Source: Sinomonas sp. ASV322
Lineage (GTDB): Bacteria > Actinomycetota > Actinomycetes > Actinomycetales > Micrococcaceae
Reading direction: 5' to 3'
DNA length: 64,000 nt
NCBI RefSeq assembly: GCF_030908245.1
Contig: NZ_JAVFJJ010000007.1
Location: 124,001-188,000, forward strand
The number at the start of each line of letters is the position of its first letter. The first letter of the stretch is position 1. The notes beneath the pieces were generated by a model, which was given only the letters and a program-made list of their open reading frames with translations, searched no databases and had not been told where the DNA came from. Positions 39,868-48,742 of the stretch are shown in pieces. Position numbers and translations under genes: made by a program.

Positions 39868-40611
39868 CTACTGTTCTACCGCATAGGGCTCTGTTGCCGC
39901 ATGGGTCACGCCGATGACGGCGATGCTGCTGCCGTCGGGCGCCGAGACGGTGAGGCCTCTCGACGTGGCGCTCACGCGAGCTCCCGTCGCGGCGAGCCGA
40001 TCCGCGAGCGGCGCGAGGTCGCCGTCGTACTCGAACGCGAGCCCTCCGCTCGCCGCGGCCTCCGCCGCCGCGACGACGAGGACGCCGCCGTTCTTCGCGA
40101 CGAACTCCGCGCCCTCGCCCACGGTTCCCGACGCGTCGCGGGGCCGCGCGCCGATGGCCCGGAGCGTGGCCGCCGCGCCGAGGACGTCCGGCGTGAGCCA
40201 GGCCATGCGCACGGTGAGGCGCGGGTCGGCGTCGGCGGACGTCGCGCCGTGCGTGGTCGGATCGGCGCGGAACGAGAAGCCGTCGGGACCTTCGATGCGA
40301 ACCCACGGCGCGTCGGTGCGTTCGGCGCCGAAGGGAGGCTCGTCGCCGTCGTGCACGAGGGCAGCCGCTCCGCCGTCGTCGACGGTCCGGCGGGCGAACG
40401 TCTCGGGATCGCGGACCTCGACGGCGAACGCCACCGAGTGCCGCGGCTCGTGCGCCTCCCGGAGCGCGACGCGGCCGTGCCCGGCGTCGAGCACGAGCCA
40501 CGGGCCGTGGGCGTCCGCGCCGCCGTCGGTCACGACGAGCCCGAGGGCCTCGAGCAGGCGCCGCATCTCGGGAACGCGGGGAGTCGTGATGATCGGCCTG
40601 ACGCGGAGCAC
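39868..40611 (-). CDS. VOC family (glyoxalase/bleomycin-resistance fold) protein
   Basis: A 247-residue two-module vicinal oxygen chelate protein. GTG at 40611 has AGGAGG upstream and gives MLRVRPIITTPRVPEMRRLL. Module 1 (about residues 1-115) and module 2 (about 120-245, VRMAWLTPDVLGAAATLRAI) each show the beta-alpha-beta-beta-beta pattern. Metal-binding His/Glu residues are not clearly conserved, so it may be a binding rather than a catalytic member. It is probably co-transcribed with the DUF4916 gene and divergent from the YdeI-like gene. Confidence 0.8.
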   Translation of the reverse strand: MLRVRPIITTPRVPEMRRLLEALGLVVTDGGADAHGPWLVLDAGHGRVALREAHEPRHSVAFAVEVRDPETFARRTVDDGGAAALVHDGDEPPFGAERTDAPWVRIEGPDGFSFRADPTTHGATSADADPRLTVRMAWLTPDVLGAAATLRAIGARPRDASGTVGEGAEFVAKNGGVLVVAAAEAAASGGLAFEYDGDLAPLADRLAATGARVSATSRGLTVSAPDGSSIAVIGVTHAATEPYAVEQ

Positions 40612-40699
40612 AGGGCCTCCTTGGGGCAGCGGGTGGTCGCGTTCGAGTGTAGTCCGGGTGAGCGGGCGCGGGCCGGTGGGCGGGCGGTAGCCTAGGCCC

Positions 40700-41290
40700 A
40701 TGGCCCCAGACCTTCCCGAGCTCCTCCTGGCGGACGAGCACGCGTGGCGCGCTTGGCTCGCCGAGAACCACGCGACGAGCCGCGGCGTGTGGCTCGTGCA
40801 GCACAAGAAGGGCGGCGACGTCACGGAGCTCAAGTTCGAGCAGGCGCTCGACCACGCCCTGTGCTTCGGCTGGGTCGACGGGCAGATCGGGCGGCGCGAC
40901 GAGGGCAGCTACGTCACGCGCTTCACGCCGCGCGGGCCGAAGAGCAAGTGGTCTCAACGGAACGTCGAGAACATCGAGCGGCTCGAAGCCGCGGGCCTCA
41001 TGACGGACGCGGGCCGCGCCGTCGTCGATTCGGCGAAGGCCGACGGGCGCTGGGAGGCCGCGTACGCGGGCCAGGCGACCGCGGAGGTCCCAGCCGACCT
41101 CGCCGAGGCGATCGCGGCGAACCCCGAGGCGCAGGCCATGTTCGACGTCCTTACGTCCGTGAACCGCTATGCGCTCATCTACCGGACGCAGTCCGTCAAG
41201 AAGCCGGAGACGCGGGCCCGGAAGATCGCCGGGTTCGTGGACATGCTCGCGCGCGGCGAGACGATCTACCCGCAGACGAAGACGCCCTAG
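40700..41290 (+). CDS. YdeI/OmpD-associated family protein
   Basis: A 196-residue cytoplasmic protein with the family start ELLLADEHAWRAWLAENHA and core motifs GVWLVQHKKGG, LDHALCFGWVDGQIGRRDEG and YVTRFTPRGPKSKWSQRNVE. The C-terminal region ALIYRTQSVKKPETRARKI carries the helical half. Members are sometimes called bacteriocin-protection proteins, but the biochemical role is unknown. The acylphosphatase gene starts immediately after its stop codon. Confidence 0.9.
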   Translation: MAPDLPELLLADEHAWRAWLAENHATSRGVWLVQHKKGGDVTELKFEQALDHALCFGWVDGQIGRRDEGSYVTRFTPRGPKSKWSQRNVENIERLEAAGLMTDAGRAVVDSAKADGRWEAAYAGQATAEVPADLAEAIAANPEAQAMFDVLTSVNRYALIYRTQSVKKPETRARKIAGFVDMLARGETIYPQTKTP

Positions 41291-41578
41291 ATGTCCGAGC
41301 ACGTTCCCGAGGCGAGGCTCCATGCCACCGTGAAGGGCATGGTCCAGGGCGTGGGCTTCCGCTATTGGACGCGGGGCGAGGCCGATCGCCTCGGGCTCGT
41401 CGGGAGCGCGGGCAACCGGCTCGACGGGACGGTCGAGATCATCGCGGAGGGCGATCTCGAAGGCGTCGAGCAGCTCCTGCGATGGCTCCAGTCGGGCGAT
41501 ACACCCGGGCGCGTCGACGGCGTCGAGGCGAGCATCGGCCCCGCAACGGGGGAATTCAAGCGCTTCTCGCTGTGGTAA
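41291..41578 (+). CDS. acyP: Acylphosphatase
   Basis: A 95-residue ferredoxin-like enzyme hydrolysing acyl phosphates. The phosphate loop is GMVQGVGFRYWT with the catalytic Arg, and the catalytic Asn lies in GSAGNRLDGTVEI. The length is normal. ATG is directly adjacent to the preceding stop, so expression is coupled to the YdeI-like gene. A hairpin follows the stop. Confidence 0.93.
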   Translation: MSEHVPEARLHATVKGMVQGVGFRYWTRGEADRLGLVGSAGNRLDGTVEIIAEGDLEGVEQLLRWLQSGDTPGRVDGVEASIGPATGEFKRFSLW

Positions 41579-41579
41579 C

Positions 41580-41611
41580 CGCGCCTGGGTGACGGATCAG
41601 ACCCAGCCGCG
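41580..41611. terminator. Hairpin between convergent acyP and MBL genes
   Basis: Arms 41580-41590 and 41601-41611 form an 11-bp stem with one mismatch and a 10-nt loop. It begins just after the acyP stop and overlaps the last codons of the convergent MBL gene, fitting a bidirectional terminator. There is no T-run. Confidence 0.55.
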
Positions 41612-42391
41612 CAGATAGTCGAGCTGCGCCGAGACGGAGGCTTCGGCCGCACGGCGCACGGAGGGATCGACGTCGGCGTAGACGAGGTCCGTGACGGCGC
41701 CGACGGGGGCGTCAGCGCCGAGCCGCGCGAGGGCGTCGCGGATCTGGTCGAGCCGCTCCTCGCGGTGCGCGATGTATGCCTCCACGATGGCCGCGAGATC
41801 GGGCAGGACCGGCCCGTGGGCAGGGAGCACCGTCACGGGCTTCCGGGCTGCGTGGGCGAGCGCCTCGAAGCGGCGCATCGACGCGAGATAGTCCCCGAGC
41901 CGGCCGTCCGGATATCCGATGACGGTCGTGCCGCGGCCGAGGATCGTGTCACCCGTGAGGACCGAGCCGCCGTCGCCGTCGTCCGGCACGTGCAGCGAGA
42001 TCGAGTCCGCGGTGTGCCCCGGCGTCGAGAGGACGACGATCCGCACGCCCGCCGCCTCGATGACCTCGCCGTCGACGACGGCAGGCGCCTCGATGCACAG
42101 CGCGGGATCGAACGCGCGGACGGGCGCGCCCGTGAGCCGGTGGAATTCGGCGGCGCCCTCGGTGTGGTCGGGGTGATGGTGCGTGAGGAGCACGAGCTCG
42201 ACGCGCCCGGCCGCGGCGAGCTCCCCGAGGTGGGTCGCCTCGAGCGGCCCGGGGTCGACGACGACGACGGCAGTACTTTGTGGGCTCTGCCCACGCGCCG
42301 CGACCACGTACGAGTTCGTCCCGTCGAGACTCATCGGCCCCGGGTTGGGGGCGAGACGGTATCGAGTGAGCTCGGAGCTGGTGACCCACAT
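41597..42391 (-). CDS. MBL fold metallo-hydrolase (LACTB2/glyoxalase II-like)
   Basis: A 264-residue metallo-beta-lactamase-fold protein. The metal ligands are present: HHHPDH (LLTHHHPDHTEGA near residue 90), His in STPGHTADS and Asp in VLTGDTILGRG, with the terminal His in VLPAHGPVLPD. The N-terminus PNPGPMSLDGTNSYVVA and the C-terminal helical tail resemble LACTB2-type RNases/hydrolases. The reaction is not fixed by sequence; beta-lactamase activity is unlikely. It lies 10 bp upstream of, on the same strand as, no further gene, and just downstream of the iron-transport ATPase. Confidence 0.9.
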   Translation of the reverse strand: MWVTSSELTRYRLAPNPGPMSLDGTNSYVVAARGQSPQSTAVVVVDPGPLEATHLGELAAAGRVELVLLTHHHPDHTEGAAEFHRLTGAPVRAFDPALCIEAPAVVDGEVIEAAGVRIVVLSTPGHTADSISLHVPDDGDGGSVLTGDTILGRGTTVIGYPDGRLGDYLASMRRFEALAHAARKPVTVLPAHGPVLPDLAAIVEAYIAHREERLDQIRDALARLGADAPVGAVTDLVYADVDPSVRRAAEASVSAQLDYLRGWV

Positions 42392-42401
42392 GCCGGCAAG
42401 C

Positions 42402-43613
42402 CTACTCAGCGAGCGTGCTCGGCTTCGAGGACGGCTCGCCCACGGGGAACGCGACGCCCTCGCCGATGACCTTGAGCGCGAGGTCCATGCCGCGACGCGA
42501 CATCGCGGCGTTCCAGTGGCGGATCGTGATGACCTCGCCGCCGCCGGGCACCCGGGGATCGAACGGTCCGACGCGTTCGGCAAGCTTGATCCGCACCGAC
42601 GATTCGGGCCCGAAGTAGTCCCAGTCGAGGACCGTTCCGTGGATCGGGGATTCGCTCGCGACCCGGATCTGTTCGGGGCGCAGCATGATCTGCACGTGGC
42701 CCTGCGTCGTGGGGTGCCGCACCGGGACCGGGCCGAGCGAGCACATCGCGAGACTGCCCTCGAGCCACGCGTCGAGGATGACGGCGTCGCCGAGGAACTC
42801 GGCCGTCGCGCGGTCCGCGGGGCGCGTGTAGACGACGAACGGGTTCCCGATCTGGGCGAGCTTCCCGCCGCGCATGACGGCGACCTGGTCGGCGAAGCTC
42901 AGGGCCTCGGCCTGGTCGTGGGTCACGAGGATCGTGGTCACGCCGGCCTTCGCGAGCACCCTCGCGATCGCGCGCCGGGTCGCGACGCGGAGGCCAGCGT
43001 CAAGCGCGGAGAACGGCTCGTCGAGGAGCATGACCTCGGGCTCGCGCGCCATGGCGCGGGCGAGGGCGATGCGCTGCTGTTGGCCGCCGGAGAGCTCGTG
43101 GGGCCGGCGCCTCGCGTACGAGCCGTCGAGCGCGACCATCTCGAGCAGCTCCTCGACGCGCGTCGCGACCGCCTTGCGGCCCCGGAAACGGCCGCCGAAG
43201 GCCGCCTTGTCGAGCCCGAACGCGATGTTCTGGCCCACCGAGAGGTGCGGGAACAGCCCGCCGTCCTGCGCGACGTACCCGATGCTGCGACGATGCGCGG
43301 GCACCCAGGCGTCGCCCGCGACGGCCTGTCCGTCGAGCACGATCCGCCCAGAGTCGGGGGCCTCGAAGCCCGCGATCAGGCGCAGGAGCGTGGTCTTGCC
43401 GGACCCCGAGGGGCCCACGATCGCCGTCGTCCCTCCCCGGGCGACGTGCAGGTTGATGCCTTTGAGGACCGGGTTCGTCCCGCCGCCGCGGCCGAACGTC
43501 TTCGTGACGTCCTCGATCTCGAGGTGGTGGTCCGCCGTGTCGGCGATCGACCGCGCGACGCGCGGCTCGGGGAGCCGGGATCCGGACGCGGGGGTGGGGC
43601 TCTGTTCGGTCAC
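42402..43613 (-). CDS. Ferric iron ABC transporter ATP-binding protein (FbpC-like)
   Basis: A 403-residue ABC ATPase. Walker A is GPSGSGKTTLLRL, the Q-loop region is YVAQDGGLFPHLSV, the signature is [16 protein letters not shown], and Walker B is VMLLDEPFSALD. The C-terminal third (about residues 270-395) is a TOBE-type regulatory domain (HVQIMLRPEQIRVASES). FPHLSVGQNIAFGL is typical of Fbp/Pot-type importers. Its start overlaps the permease stop by 4 bp, and with the permease and lipoprotein it forms a complete importer. Confidence 0.92.
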   Translation of the reverse strand: MTEQSPTPASGSRLPEPRVARSIADTADHHLEIEDVTKTFGRGGGTNPVLKGINLHVARGGTTAIVGPSGSGKTTLLRLIAGFEAPDSGRIVLDGQAVAGDAWVPAHRRSIGYVAQDGGLFPHLSVGQNIAFGLDKAAFGGRFRGRKAVATRVEELLEMVALDGSYARRRPHELSGGQQQRIALARAMAREPEVMLLDEPFSALDAGLRVATRRAIARVLAKAGVTTILVTHDQAEALSFADQVAVMRGGKLAQIGNPFVVYTRPADRATAEFLGDAVILDAWLEGSLAMCSLGPVPVRHPTTQGHVQIMLRPEQIRVASESPIHGTVLDWDYFGPESSVRIKLAERVGPFDPRVPGGGEVITIRHWNAAMSRRGMDLALKVIGEGVAFPVGEPSSKPSTLAE

Positions 43614-45157
43614 TGGCCGGCCGCCTTCTTGGACTGCTGGAACAACAGGTAGGTCATGGGTGCGGAGAGCGCGATCATGAGGAGCGCGTACGGTGCGGCC
43701 CCAGCGTAGTCGATGCCGTTCGAGAGGTTCCAGAACTTGGTCGCGAGCGTCATAGTCCCGGTCGGCGAGAGCAGGAGCGTGGCCGTGAGCTCATTGACGA
43801 CGGCGAGGAACACGAGCGCGGCACCGCCCGCCGCCGCGGGGGCCGCGAGGCGGAGCGTCACGCGGAAGAACGCCCTGAGCGGCGGGCGCCCGAGGGCCTG
43901 GGCGGCCTCCTCGAGCTCTCGGGGGGCCTGGGCGAGGCCCGCGCGGAGGCTCACGAGCGAGCGCGGAAGGAACAGGAGGACGTACGCGAGGACCAGGAGC
44001 GGCGTGGTCTGGTAGACGATCGGGACCGCCTGGAGCGCGACCGTCACGAACGCGAGCGCGAGGACGATGCCCGGCATCGAGCTCGTGACGTAGTTCGCGA
44101 GCTCAAGCGTCTTGCTGAGCCAGCCCGGGAAGCGCACCGCGAGCCACGCGAGCGGGAAGGCCGCGGCGGTCGTCGCGAGTGCCCCCAGCAGGCCGAGCCA
44201 GAGGCTTTGGCCGAGGGCCGTCGCGAGGGTCGAGAGCGAGTCTTCGGCCCAGATCTCGACGCCGCCGGCCACGAGCCAGCGCCCGATGATCCAGACGGGC
44301 ACGCCGAGGGCGAGGAAGGCGACGCCGAGGAGCCCGAGGTGGGCCGGGACCTCCCACGCGCCGAGCCGAAGCCTGCTCGGCGCCGCCTGGACGCCCGAGC
44401 CGAGCTTCGCGTATCGGGCGTTGCCGCGGGCCCGCGACTCGATGACGAGCATGACGAGGCACAGGGCGGCGAGCACGCTCGCGAGCATGTTGCCCGCCGC
44501 GCCGTTGAACGTCGAGCGGTACTGCTCCATGATCGCCGTCGTGAACGTATCGAAGCGGATCATCGCGAAGGCGCCGTATTCGGCGAGGAGGTGCAGGCCC
44601 ACGAGGAGCGCGCCGCCAGCGATCGCGATGCGCAGCTGGGGGAGGACGACCCGGAAGAAGACGCGCACGGGCCCGAGCCCGAGCGATGCGGCCGACTGCT
44701 CGATCGCGGGATCGAGGCGCGAGAGCGACGCGGCCGCGGGGATATAGACGAGGGGGTAGTACGAGAGCGTCGCGAGGAGGACGCCGGACCCGAGCCCCTC
44801 CATCGACGGCACGGCCGAGACCCACGCGTACGAGTTGACGAAGGCGGGGATCGCGAGCGGCGCCGCGAGGATGACGGCCCAGGCCCGGTGGGCCCGCAGA
44901 GTGGTGCGTTCGACGAGCCACGCCCCGCCCACGCCGAGGACGAGGCACAGGGGCACCGTGAGGAGCACGAGCCACACCGTGTTGCCCAGAAGCTCGAGGA
45001 CGCGCGGCCGGACGATGAGGGCGACGGCGGAGTCCCACCCGGTCGCGATCGTCATGGCGACGACGAAGCCGAGCGGGACGAGCGAGAGCGCGCCGACAAG
45101 CAGGCTCAGGACGATGACCGGCCAATGCGCGAGCCATCCGCGGCGCCCTCTGGCCAT
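43610..45157 (-). CDS. Ferric iron ABC transporter permease (FbpB-like)
   Basis: A permease of about 515 residues with two fused BPD-type transmembrane halves (about 12 helices), as in FbpB/ThiP. EAA-type loops are visible in both halves: EQSAASLGLGPVRVFFRVVLPQ and ELEEAAQALGRPPLRAFFRV, each contacting the ATPase. ATG at 45157 is preferred because it gives a short basic start MARGRRGWLAHW; TTG at 45277 would add 40 polar residues and begin 5 bp from the lipoprotein stop. It overlaps the ATPase gene by 4 bp. Confidence 0.9.
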   Translation of the reverse strand: MARGRRGWLAHWPVIVLSLLVGALSLVPLGFVVAMTIATGWDSAVALIVRPRVLELLGNTVWLVLLTVPLCLVLGVGGAWLVERTTLRAHRAWAVILAAPLAIPAFVNSYAWVSAVPSMEGLGSGVLLATLSYYPLVYIPAAASLSRLDPAIEQSAASLGLGPVRVFFRVVLPQLRIAIAGGALLVGLHLLAEYGAFAMIRFDTFTTAIMEQYRSTFNGAAGNMLASVLAALCLVMLVIESRARGNARYAKLGSGVQAAPSRLRLGAWEVPAHLGLLGVAFLALGVPVWIIGRWLVAGGVEIWAEDSLSTLATALGQSLWLGLLGALATTAAAFPLAWLAVRFPGWLSKTLELANYVTSSMPGIVLALAFVTVALQAVPIVYQTTPLLVLAYVLLFLPRSLVSLRAGLAQAPRELEEAAQALGRPPLRAFFRVTLRLAAPAAAGGAALVFLAVVNELTATLLLSPTGTMTLATKFWNLSNGIDYAGAAPYALLMIALSAPMTYLLFQQSKKAAGQ

Positions 45158-45281
45158 CGGCCCGAGGCTTCCCGGCGAGTTCCAGGCAGCCCGCAGCGGG
45201 CGGAAGCGAGTGCTTCCGCCCGCCGTGGCTGTTCCGTGCGCCGACGTGGCTTTCGCCTGGAACGAGGATTGCAGCAAGGCC

Positions 45282-46346
45282 TTAGAGCAGTCCTGCCTGG
45301 GTCATGAGGTCGGTGACCTTCTTCGAGTTGAGCTTCGCCGGGTCGACCGCGGGGGCCTGGAGATCCGCGAGCGGGGTGAGCTTCGGGTTCGCCGCGACGT
45401 TCGAGCCGATCGGGTACTCGTACGAGGACCCCGTCTGGAGCACCTTCTGGCCCTCAGGACCCGTGATGAACGCGAGGAACTTCTGGGCCGCCGTCTGGTG
45501 CTTGCTCGACGCGAGGACGCCGCCCCCCGAGACCGAGACGAACGCGCCCGGATCCTGGTTCTTGAAGTAGTACAGGCCCACGTTCTTCGAGTTCTCGCCG
45601 GTCTTCGCCTGGTCGCCGAACCAGTAGTAGTGGTAGATGACGGCCCCGTCGATCTCGCCCGCGTTGACGGCCTTCATGGCCGTGCTGTTGCCCTTGTAGG
45701 CCTTCGAGTTGTCCTTCATGGCCTTGAGCCAGTCGAGCGTCGCGCCCTCGCCCTTGAGCTGGAGCATCGCGGAGACGATGGCCTGGAAGTCGGCGCCCGA
45801 CGGCGACGCGGCCCAGCGGCCCTTCCACTCGGGCTTCGCGAGGTCCATGAGGGACTTCGGGAGGTCGCTGTCCTTGAGCTTGGTCTTGTTGTACGCGAAC
45901 ACCGTCGAGCGCGCAGCGATTCCGACCCACTTGTCCGACGACGGGCGGTAGGCCTGCGGAACGTTCTTTTCGGCGTCGTCGCCCGGGTCGCCGAACAGCC
46001 CGGCGTTCTCGACGGCGGTCATCGCCGGGGAGTTCTCCGTGAGGAAGACGTCCGCGGGGGAGTTCTTGCCCTCCTGGATGATCTGCTGGGCCATCTCGGG
46101 GTCTTCGCCGTTGCGGAGATTGACCTTGATGCCCGTCGACTTCGTGAACGCATCCACCCACGCCTGCGTGAGTTCTTCGTGCTGCGCGTTGTAGACCGTG
46201 ATCGTGTCGTTCGCGCCGCCGCTCGCGCCGGAGCCGCCGGAGGACGTCGACGTGCCGGTGGCGGCGCCGCCGCCGCACGCGGAGAGGCCGAGGGCGGCGA
46301 CCGCGGCGAGCGCGATGCCGGCGAGGGCCTGGGAACGGATCTTCAT
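45282..46346 (-). CDS. Ferric iron ABC transporter substrate-binding lipoprotein (FbpA-like)
   Basis: A 354-residue lipoprotein. AAGGACC precedes ATG at 46346; the signal peptide ends in the lipobox LSAC (ALGLSACGGG), followed by a Ser/Gly linker. The binding domain starts DTITVYNAQHEELTQAWVDA, and the adjacent tyrosines of GAVIYHYYWFGDQ match the pair that coordinates Fe(III) in FbpA proteins. An IdeR/DtxR-like box lies about 125 bp upstream of the start codon, consistent with induction at low iron. First gene of the importer operon. Confidence 0.93.
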   Translation of the reverse strand: MKIRSQALAGIALAAVAALGLSACGGGAATGTSTSSGGSGASGGANDTITVYNAQHEELTQAWVDAFTKSTGIKVNLRNGEDPEMAQQIIQEGKNSPADVFLTENSPAMTAVENAGLFGDPGDDAEKNVPQAYRPSSDKWVGIAARSTVFAYNKTKLKDSDLPKSLMDLAKPEWKGRWAASPSGADFQAIVSAMLQLKGEGATLDWLKAMKDNSKAYKGNSTAMKAVNAGEIDGAVIYHYYWFGDQAKTGENSKNVGLYYFKNQDPGAFVSVSGGGVLASSKHQTAAQKFLAFITGPEGQKVLQTGSSYEYPIGSNVAANPKLTPLADLQAPAVDPAKLNSKKVTDLMTQAGLL

Positions 46347-46468
46347 GGAAGGTCCTTTCGTGGCATTCGGGGGCCAAACACGGTTGGCCCGAGGGTGCGA
46401 TGAGGCTTTCGACGTCGACGGAGGCCGTGCTGTGAGCGAGGGCGCACGCATGACCTCCGAGGACGACT

Positions 46469-46487
46469 GTAGGTTAGCCACACCTAA
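46469..46487 (-). promoter_or_regulatory. DtxR/IdeR-type iron box
   Basis: The 19-mer at 46469-46487 (GTAGGTTAGCCACACCTAA) matches the DtxR/IdeR consensus TTAGGTTAGSCTAACCTAA at 16 of 19 positions. It lies between the GH76 gene and the iron-binding lipoprotein gene, upstream of the latter. In actinobacteria Fe-loaded DtxR/IdeR repressors bind such boxes and silence uptake genes; that it does so here is inference. Confidence 0.75.
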
Positions 46488-46554
46488 CCATGGGTCGATT
46501 CCGGCTCAATTGTGGTGCAAATCACCTCAATTACGCAATTTTGATGTTCCCTAA

Positions 46555-47709
46555 TTACGTCCGGTTGGCCTCTGACACGGTCCAGGCCGCCTCGAGGGTC
46601 ATCCATGCGGCGAGCCGGGCCGAGAGGACCCGGCTCTCCCGCCACGCGGCCTCCGCCCACGCGTTCTGCGCCGTCGCGAGGACGAGCCGGCCGGCGGTCG
46701 CGCGCGTCTTGTCGGGGAGGCGGGCGTCACGTGCCGCGAGGGCGAGGTATCGCGTGAGGATCCCGCGGAACAGGGCCGGGTCCCCGGCGGTCCCGTCGGA
46801 CCGGACGACGCCGTCGCGCGCGAGGCCGCGATCGATCGCTGTGACGAGCTCCGCGGCTCGCGCGAGGTCGCGCCGCGCGTCGGGCGTGCTGGCCGATTGG
46901 GCGCCGGCCGGTGGGGCGCCGGCCGATGGGGCGCCGGCCGGTTGGGCGCTGGCCGGTTCGTCGTCGCCGAGCTCGAGGAGTGCGCCGAGGACCGGACCCT
47001 GGCTGTATGTCCACACGTCCCGGTTGAGTGTGGTCGTCGCACCACGGCCGTCCGCGTCCCGGCGCACGTCGATGCCGTCGAGGAACAGGCCCGCCGACGT
47101 GTCGAACAGCTTCTCGTAGAGCCACTCGACGAGGGCTTGCGCGCGGCGCCGGTCGGCCTGGGTCGCGCGCCGCGCGAAGAACAGGGCCGCCGGGCCCGTC
47201 GCGGCGGTGTTCTTGTACGTCCGGCTGGTGTTCCACCACATCCCGCCGCCGAGGTCTGGGGTGTCGCCCGCGACGAGCCGCCGGCCGAGTGCCTCTGCCG
47301 CGCTCCTCGCCGCACCGAGCCCCACGCCGCGCATGTGTCGAGAGAGCTCATCGGCGCGCCGCGCCGCAAGCGCGAGCCACGCCATGTCGTCGAAGAACAT
47401 GTTCGCGAAGGACCCGAAGTTCCGGAATCGGATGGTGCGGATGAGCCGCCGTGCGAGCGTGAACGACGGCGGCTCCGCGCCCGCAGCCGGGGGGTCCGTG
47501 GCGTGTTCGCGGGCGGCGGCGTCGACGAGGCAGTCGAGCAGCTGCGCTTGCCACCAGTAGTGCCACTCGCTCCACGGGAGCTGCGGCCTTGCGCGCGGGA
47601 GTTCGACCCAGCCGAGCCAGGTGCCCGGGATTCCGAGGAGCCGGTGGCCGAAGTTGCCCGTCACGGCCGTCGCCGCGGCTTCGGCGCGCGCGGCCCACTC
47701 GGCGGTCAT
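46555..47709 (-). CDS. Glycoside hydrolase family 76 protein
   Basis: A 384-residue (alpha/alpha)6-barrel protein of the GH76 (endo-alpha-1,6-mannanase-like) family. The catalytic Asp pair is in MFFDDMAWLALA; NTSRTYKNTAATGPAALFFA and RDVWTYSQGPVLGALLEL are conserved family segments (the usual YNQG is YSQG here). There is no signal peptide, so a cytoplasmic location is implied, as in many actinobacterial members. A Pro/Ala/Gly tandem repeat interrupts residues about 250-272. It lies upstream of the iron operon but is separated by the iron-box region. Confidence 0.88.
   Translation of the reverse strand: MTAEWAARAEAAATAVTGNFGHRLLGIPGTWLGWVELPRARPQLPWSEWHYWWQAQLLDCLVDAAAREHATDPPAAGAEPPSFTLARRLIRTIRFRNFGSFANMFFDDMAWLALAARRADELSRHMRGVGLGAARSAAEALGRRLVAGDTPDLGGGMWWNTSRTYKNTAATGPAALFFARRATQADRRRAQALVEWLYEKLFDTSAGLFLDGIDVRRDADGRGATTTLNRDVWTYSQGPVLGALLELGDDEPASAQPAGAPSAGAPPAGAQSASTPDARRDLARAAELVTAIDRGLARDGVVRSDGTAGDPALFRGILTRYLALAARDARLPDKTRATAGRLVLATAQNAWAEAAWRESRVLSARLAAWMTLEAAWTVSEANRT
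46891..46960. repeat. 15-bp in-frame tandem repeat inside the GH76 gene
   Basis: Four full units of a 15-bp repeat starting GGCCG (46891, 46906, 46921, 46936) plus a partial fifth encode the low-complexity segment PAGAPSAGAPPAGAQSA. The repeat inserts a flexible loop between barrel helices and keeps the frame. Copy-number variation between strains is likely. Confidence 0.85.
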
Positions 47710-47881
47710 GGCTCCACGGTAGCCACAGCGGGAGGCGTGGGAAACTCACCATCTCTTGGCTGGGCCGCCCGGTCCGACGACGGCGCGCCCCCGATGACAC
47801 GCCGTCGTTCGCGCATCCCCTGCTTCGGAACGTGGTGAAAGTCCGTCCGTGACGGGCGTCACGCGAGCCGCTAGACTGAGC

Positions 47882-47903
47882 TCAGTTAGCCGTCATTAAC
47901 TGA
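47882..47903. promoter_or_regulatory. Inverted repeat, candidate operator of the SDR/ACAD operon
   Basis: TCAGTTA (47882-47888) and TAACTGA (47897-47903) form a perfect 7-bp inverted repeat with an 8-bp spacer. It ends 11 bp before the SDR start codon, overlapping the region just upstream of the AGGAG Shine-Dalgarno. Position and symmetry fit a repressor site; no regulator gene is adjacent. Confidence 0.55.
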
Positions 47904-47914
47904 ATGGAGGAGCG

Positions 47915-48742
47915 ATGGAGCTCAGAGGCGCGACGGCGCTCATCACCGGCGGGGCATCCGGCCTCGGGGCAGCGACGGCGCGGCGACTGCACGCGGGAGG
48001 CGCCGGCGTCGTCGTCGTCGATCTTCCGGGGGAGCGCAGCGAGGAGGCGGGCCGCCGCCTCGTGGCAGAGCTCACCGCGCAGCCGGGCGGAGCCCCCGCC
48101 GCGTTCGCGCCCGCGGACGTGACGGAGGAGGGGCATGTGCGCGCCGCCGTCGCCCTTGCGGCCGGCGAGGGCCCCGGTGGTGAGGGAGGGTTCGGGCCGC
48201 TGCGCGTCGTCGTCAATTGCGCTGGGATCGCGACGCCGGGAAAGGTCCTCGGGCGCGACGGCGTGCTGCCGCTTGAGGAGTTCGAGCGGGTGATTCGCGT
48301 CAACCTCATCGGCACGTTCAACGTGATCCGCCTGGCCGCGGAGGCCATCGCGCGGACCGAGCCCGTGAGCACCGAGGTCGGCGGACCGGAGCGCGGGGTC
48401 ATCGTCAACACGGCGTCGGTCGCGGCGTTCGACGGGCAGATCGGCCAGCCGGCCTACTCCGCCTCGAAGGGCGCCGTGCACGCCATGACGCTCCCCATTG
48501 CGCGCGAGCTGGCCCGCTCGCTCATCCGCGTCGTGACGATCGCGCCCGGCATCTTCGAAACGCCCATGATGGCCGGCCTCTCGCCGGAGGCCCAGGAATC
48601 GCTCGGGAAGCAGGTCCCGCACCCGGCCCGCCTCGGGCGACCGGCGGAGTACGCGAACCTCGTCGCGCACATCGTCGACAACGCGATGCTCAACGGCGAG
48701 ACGATCCGGCTCGACGGCGCCATCCGGATGGCTCCGCGATGA
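47915..48742 (+). CDS. SDR oxidoreductase (3-hydroxyacyl-CoA dehydrogenase type II-like)
   Basis: A 275-residue classical short-chain dehydrogenase. The NAD motif is [23 protein letters not shown] follows ([13 protein letters not shown]), catalytic Ser is in [12 protein letters not shown] and Tyr/Lys in [11 protein letters not shown]. The start [17 protein letters not shown], the [10 protein letters not shown] segment and the C-terminus resemble HSD10-type 3-hydroxyacyl-CoA dehydrogenases that oxidise branched or short-chain intermediates. It overlaps the acyl-CoA dehydrogenase by 4 bp, so the two likely act in one degradation pathway. Confidence 0.9.
   Translation: MELRGATALITGGASGLGAATARRLHAGGAGVVVVDLPGERSEEAGRRLVAELTAQPGGAPAAFAPADVTEEGHVRAAVALAAGEGPGGEGGFGPLRVVVNCAGIATPGKVLGRDGVLPLEEFERVIRVNLIGTFNVIRLAAEAIARTEPVSTEVGGPERGVIVNTASVAAFDGQIGQPAYSASKGAVHAMTLPIARELARSLIRVVTIAPGIFETPMMAGLSPEAQESLGKQVPHPARLGRPAEYANLVAHIVDNAMLNGETIRLDGAIRMAPR

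Noticed and set aside
40700-41290. Bacteriocin-immunity function for the YdeI-like protein
   Set aside because: The family label is historical; there is no bacteriocin gene nearby and no direct evidence of immunity.
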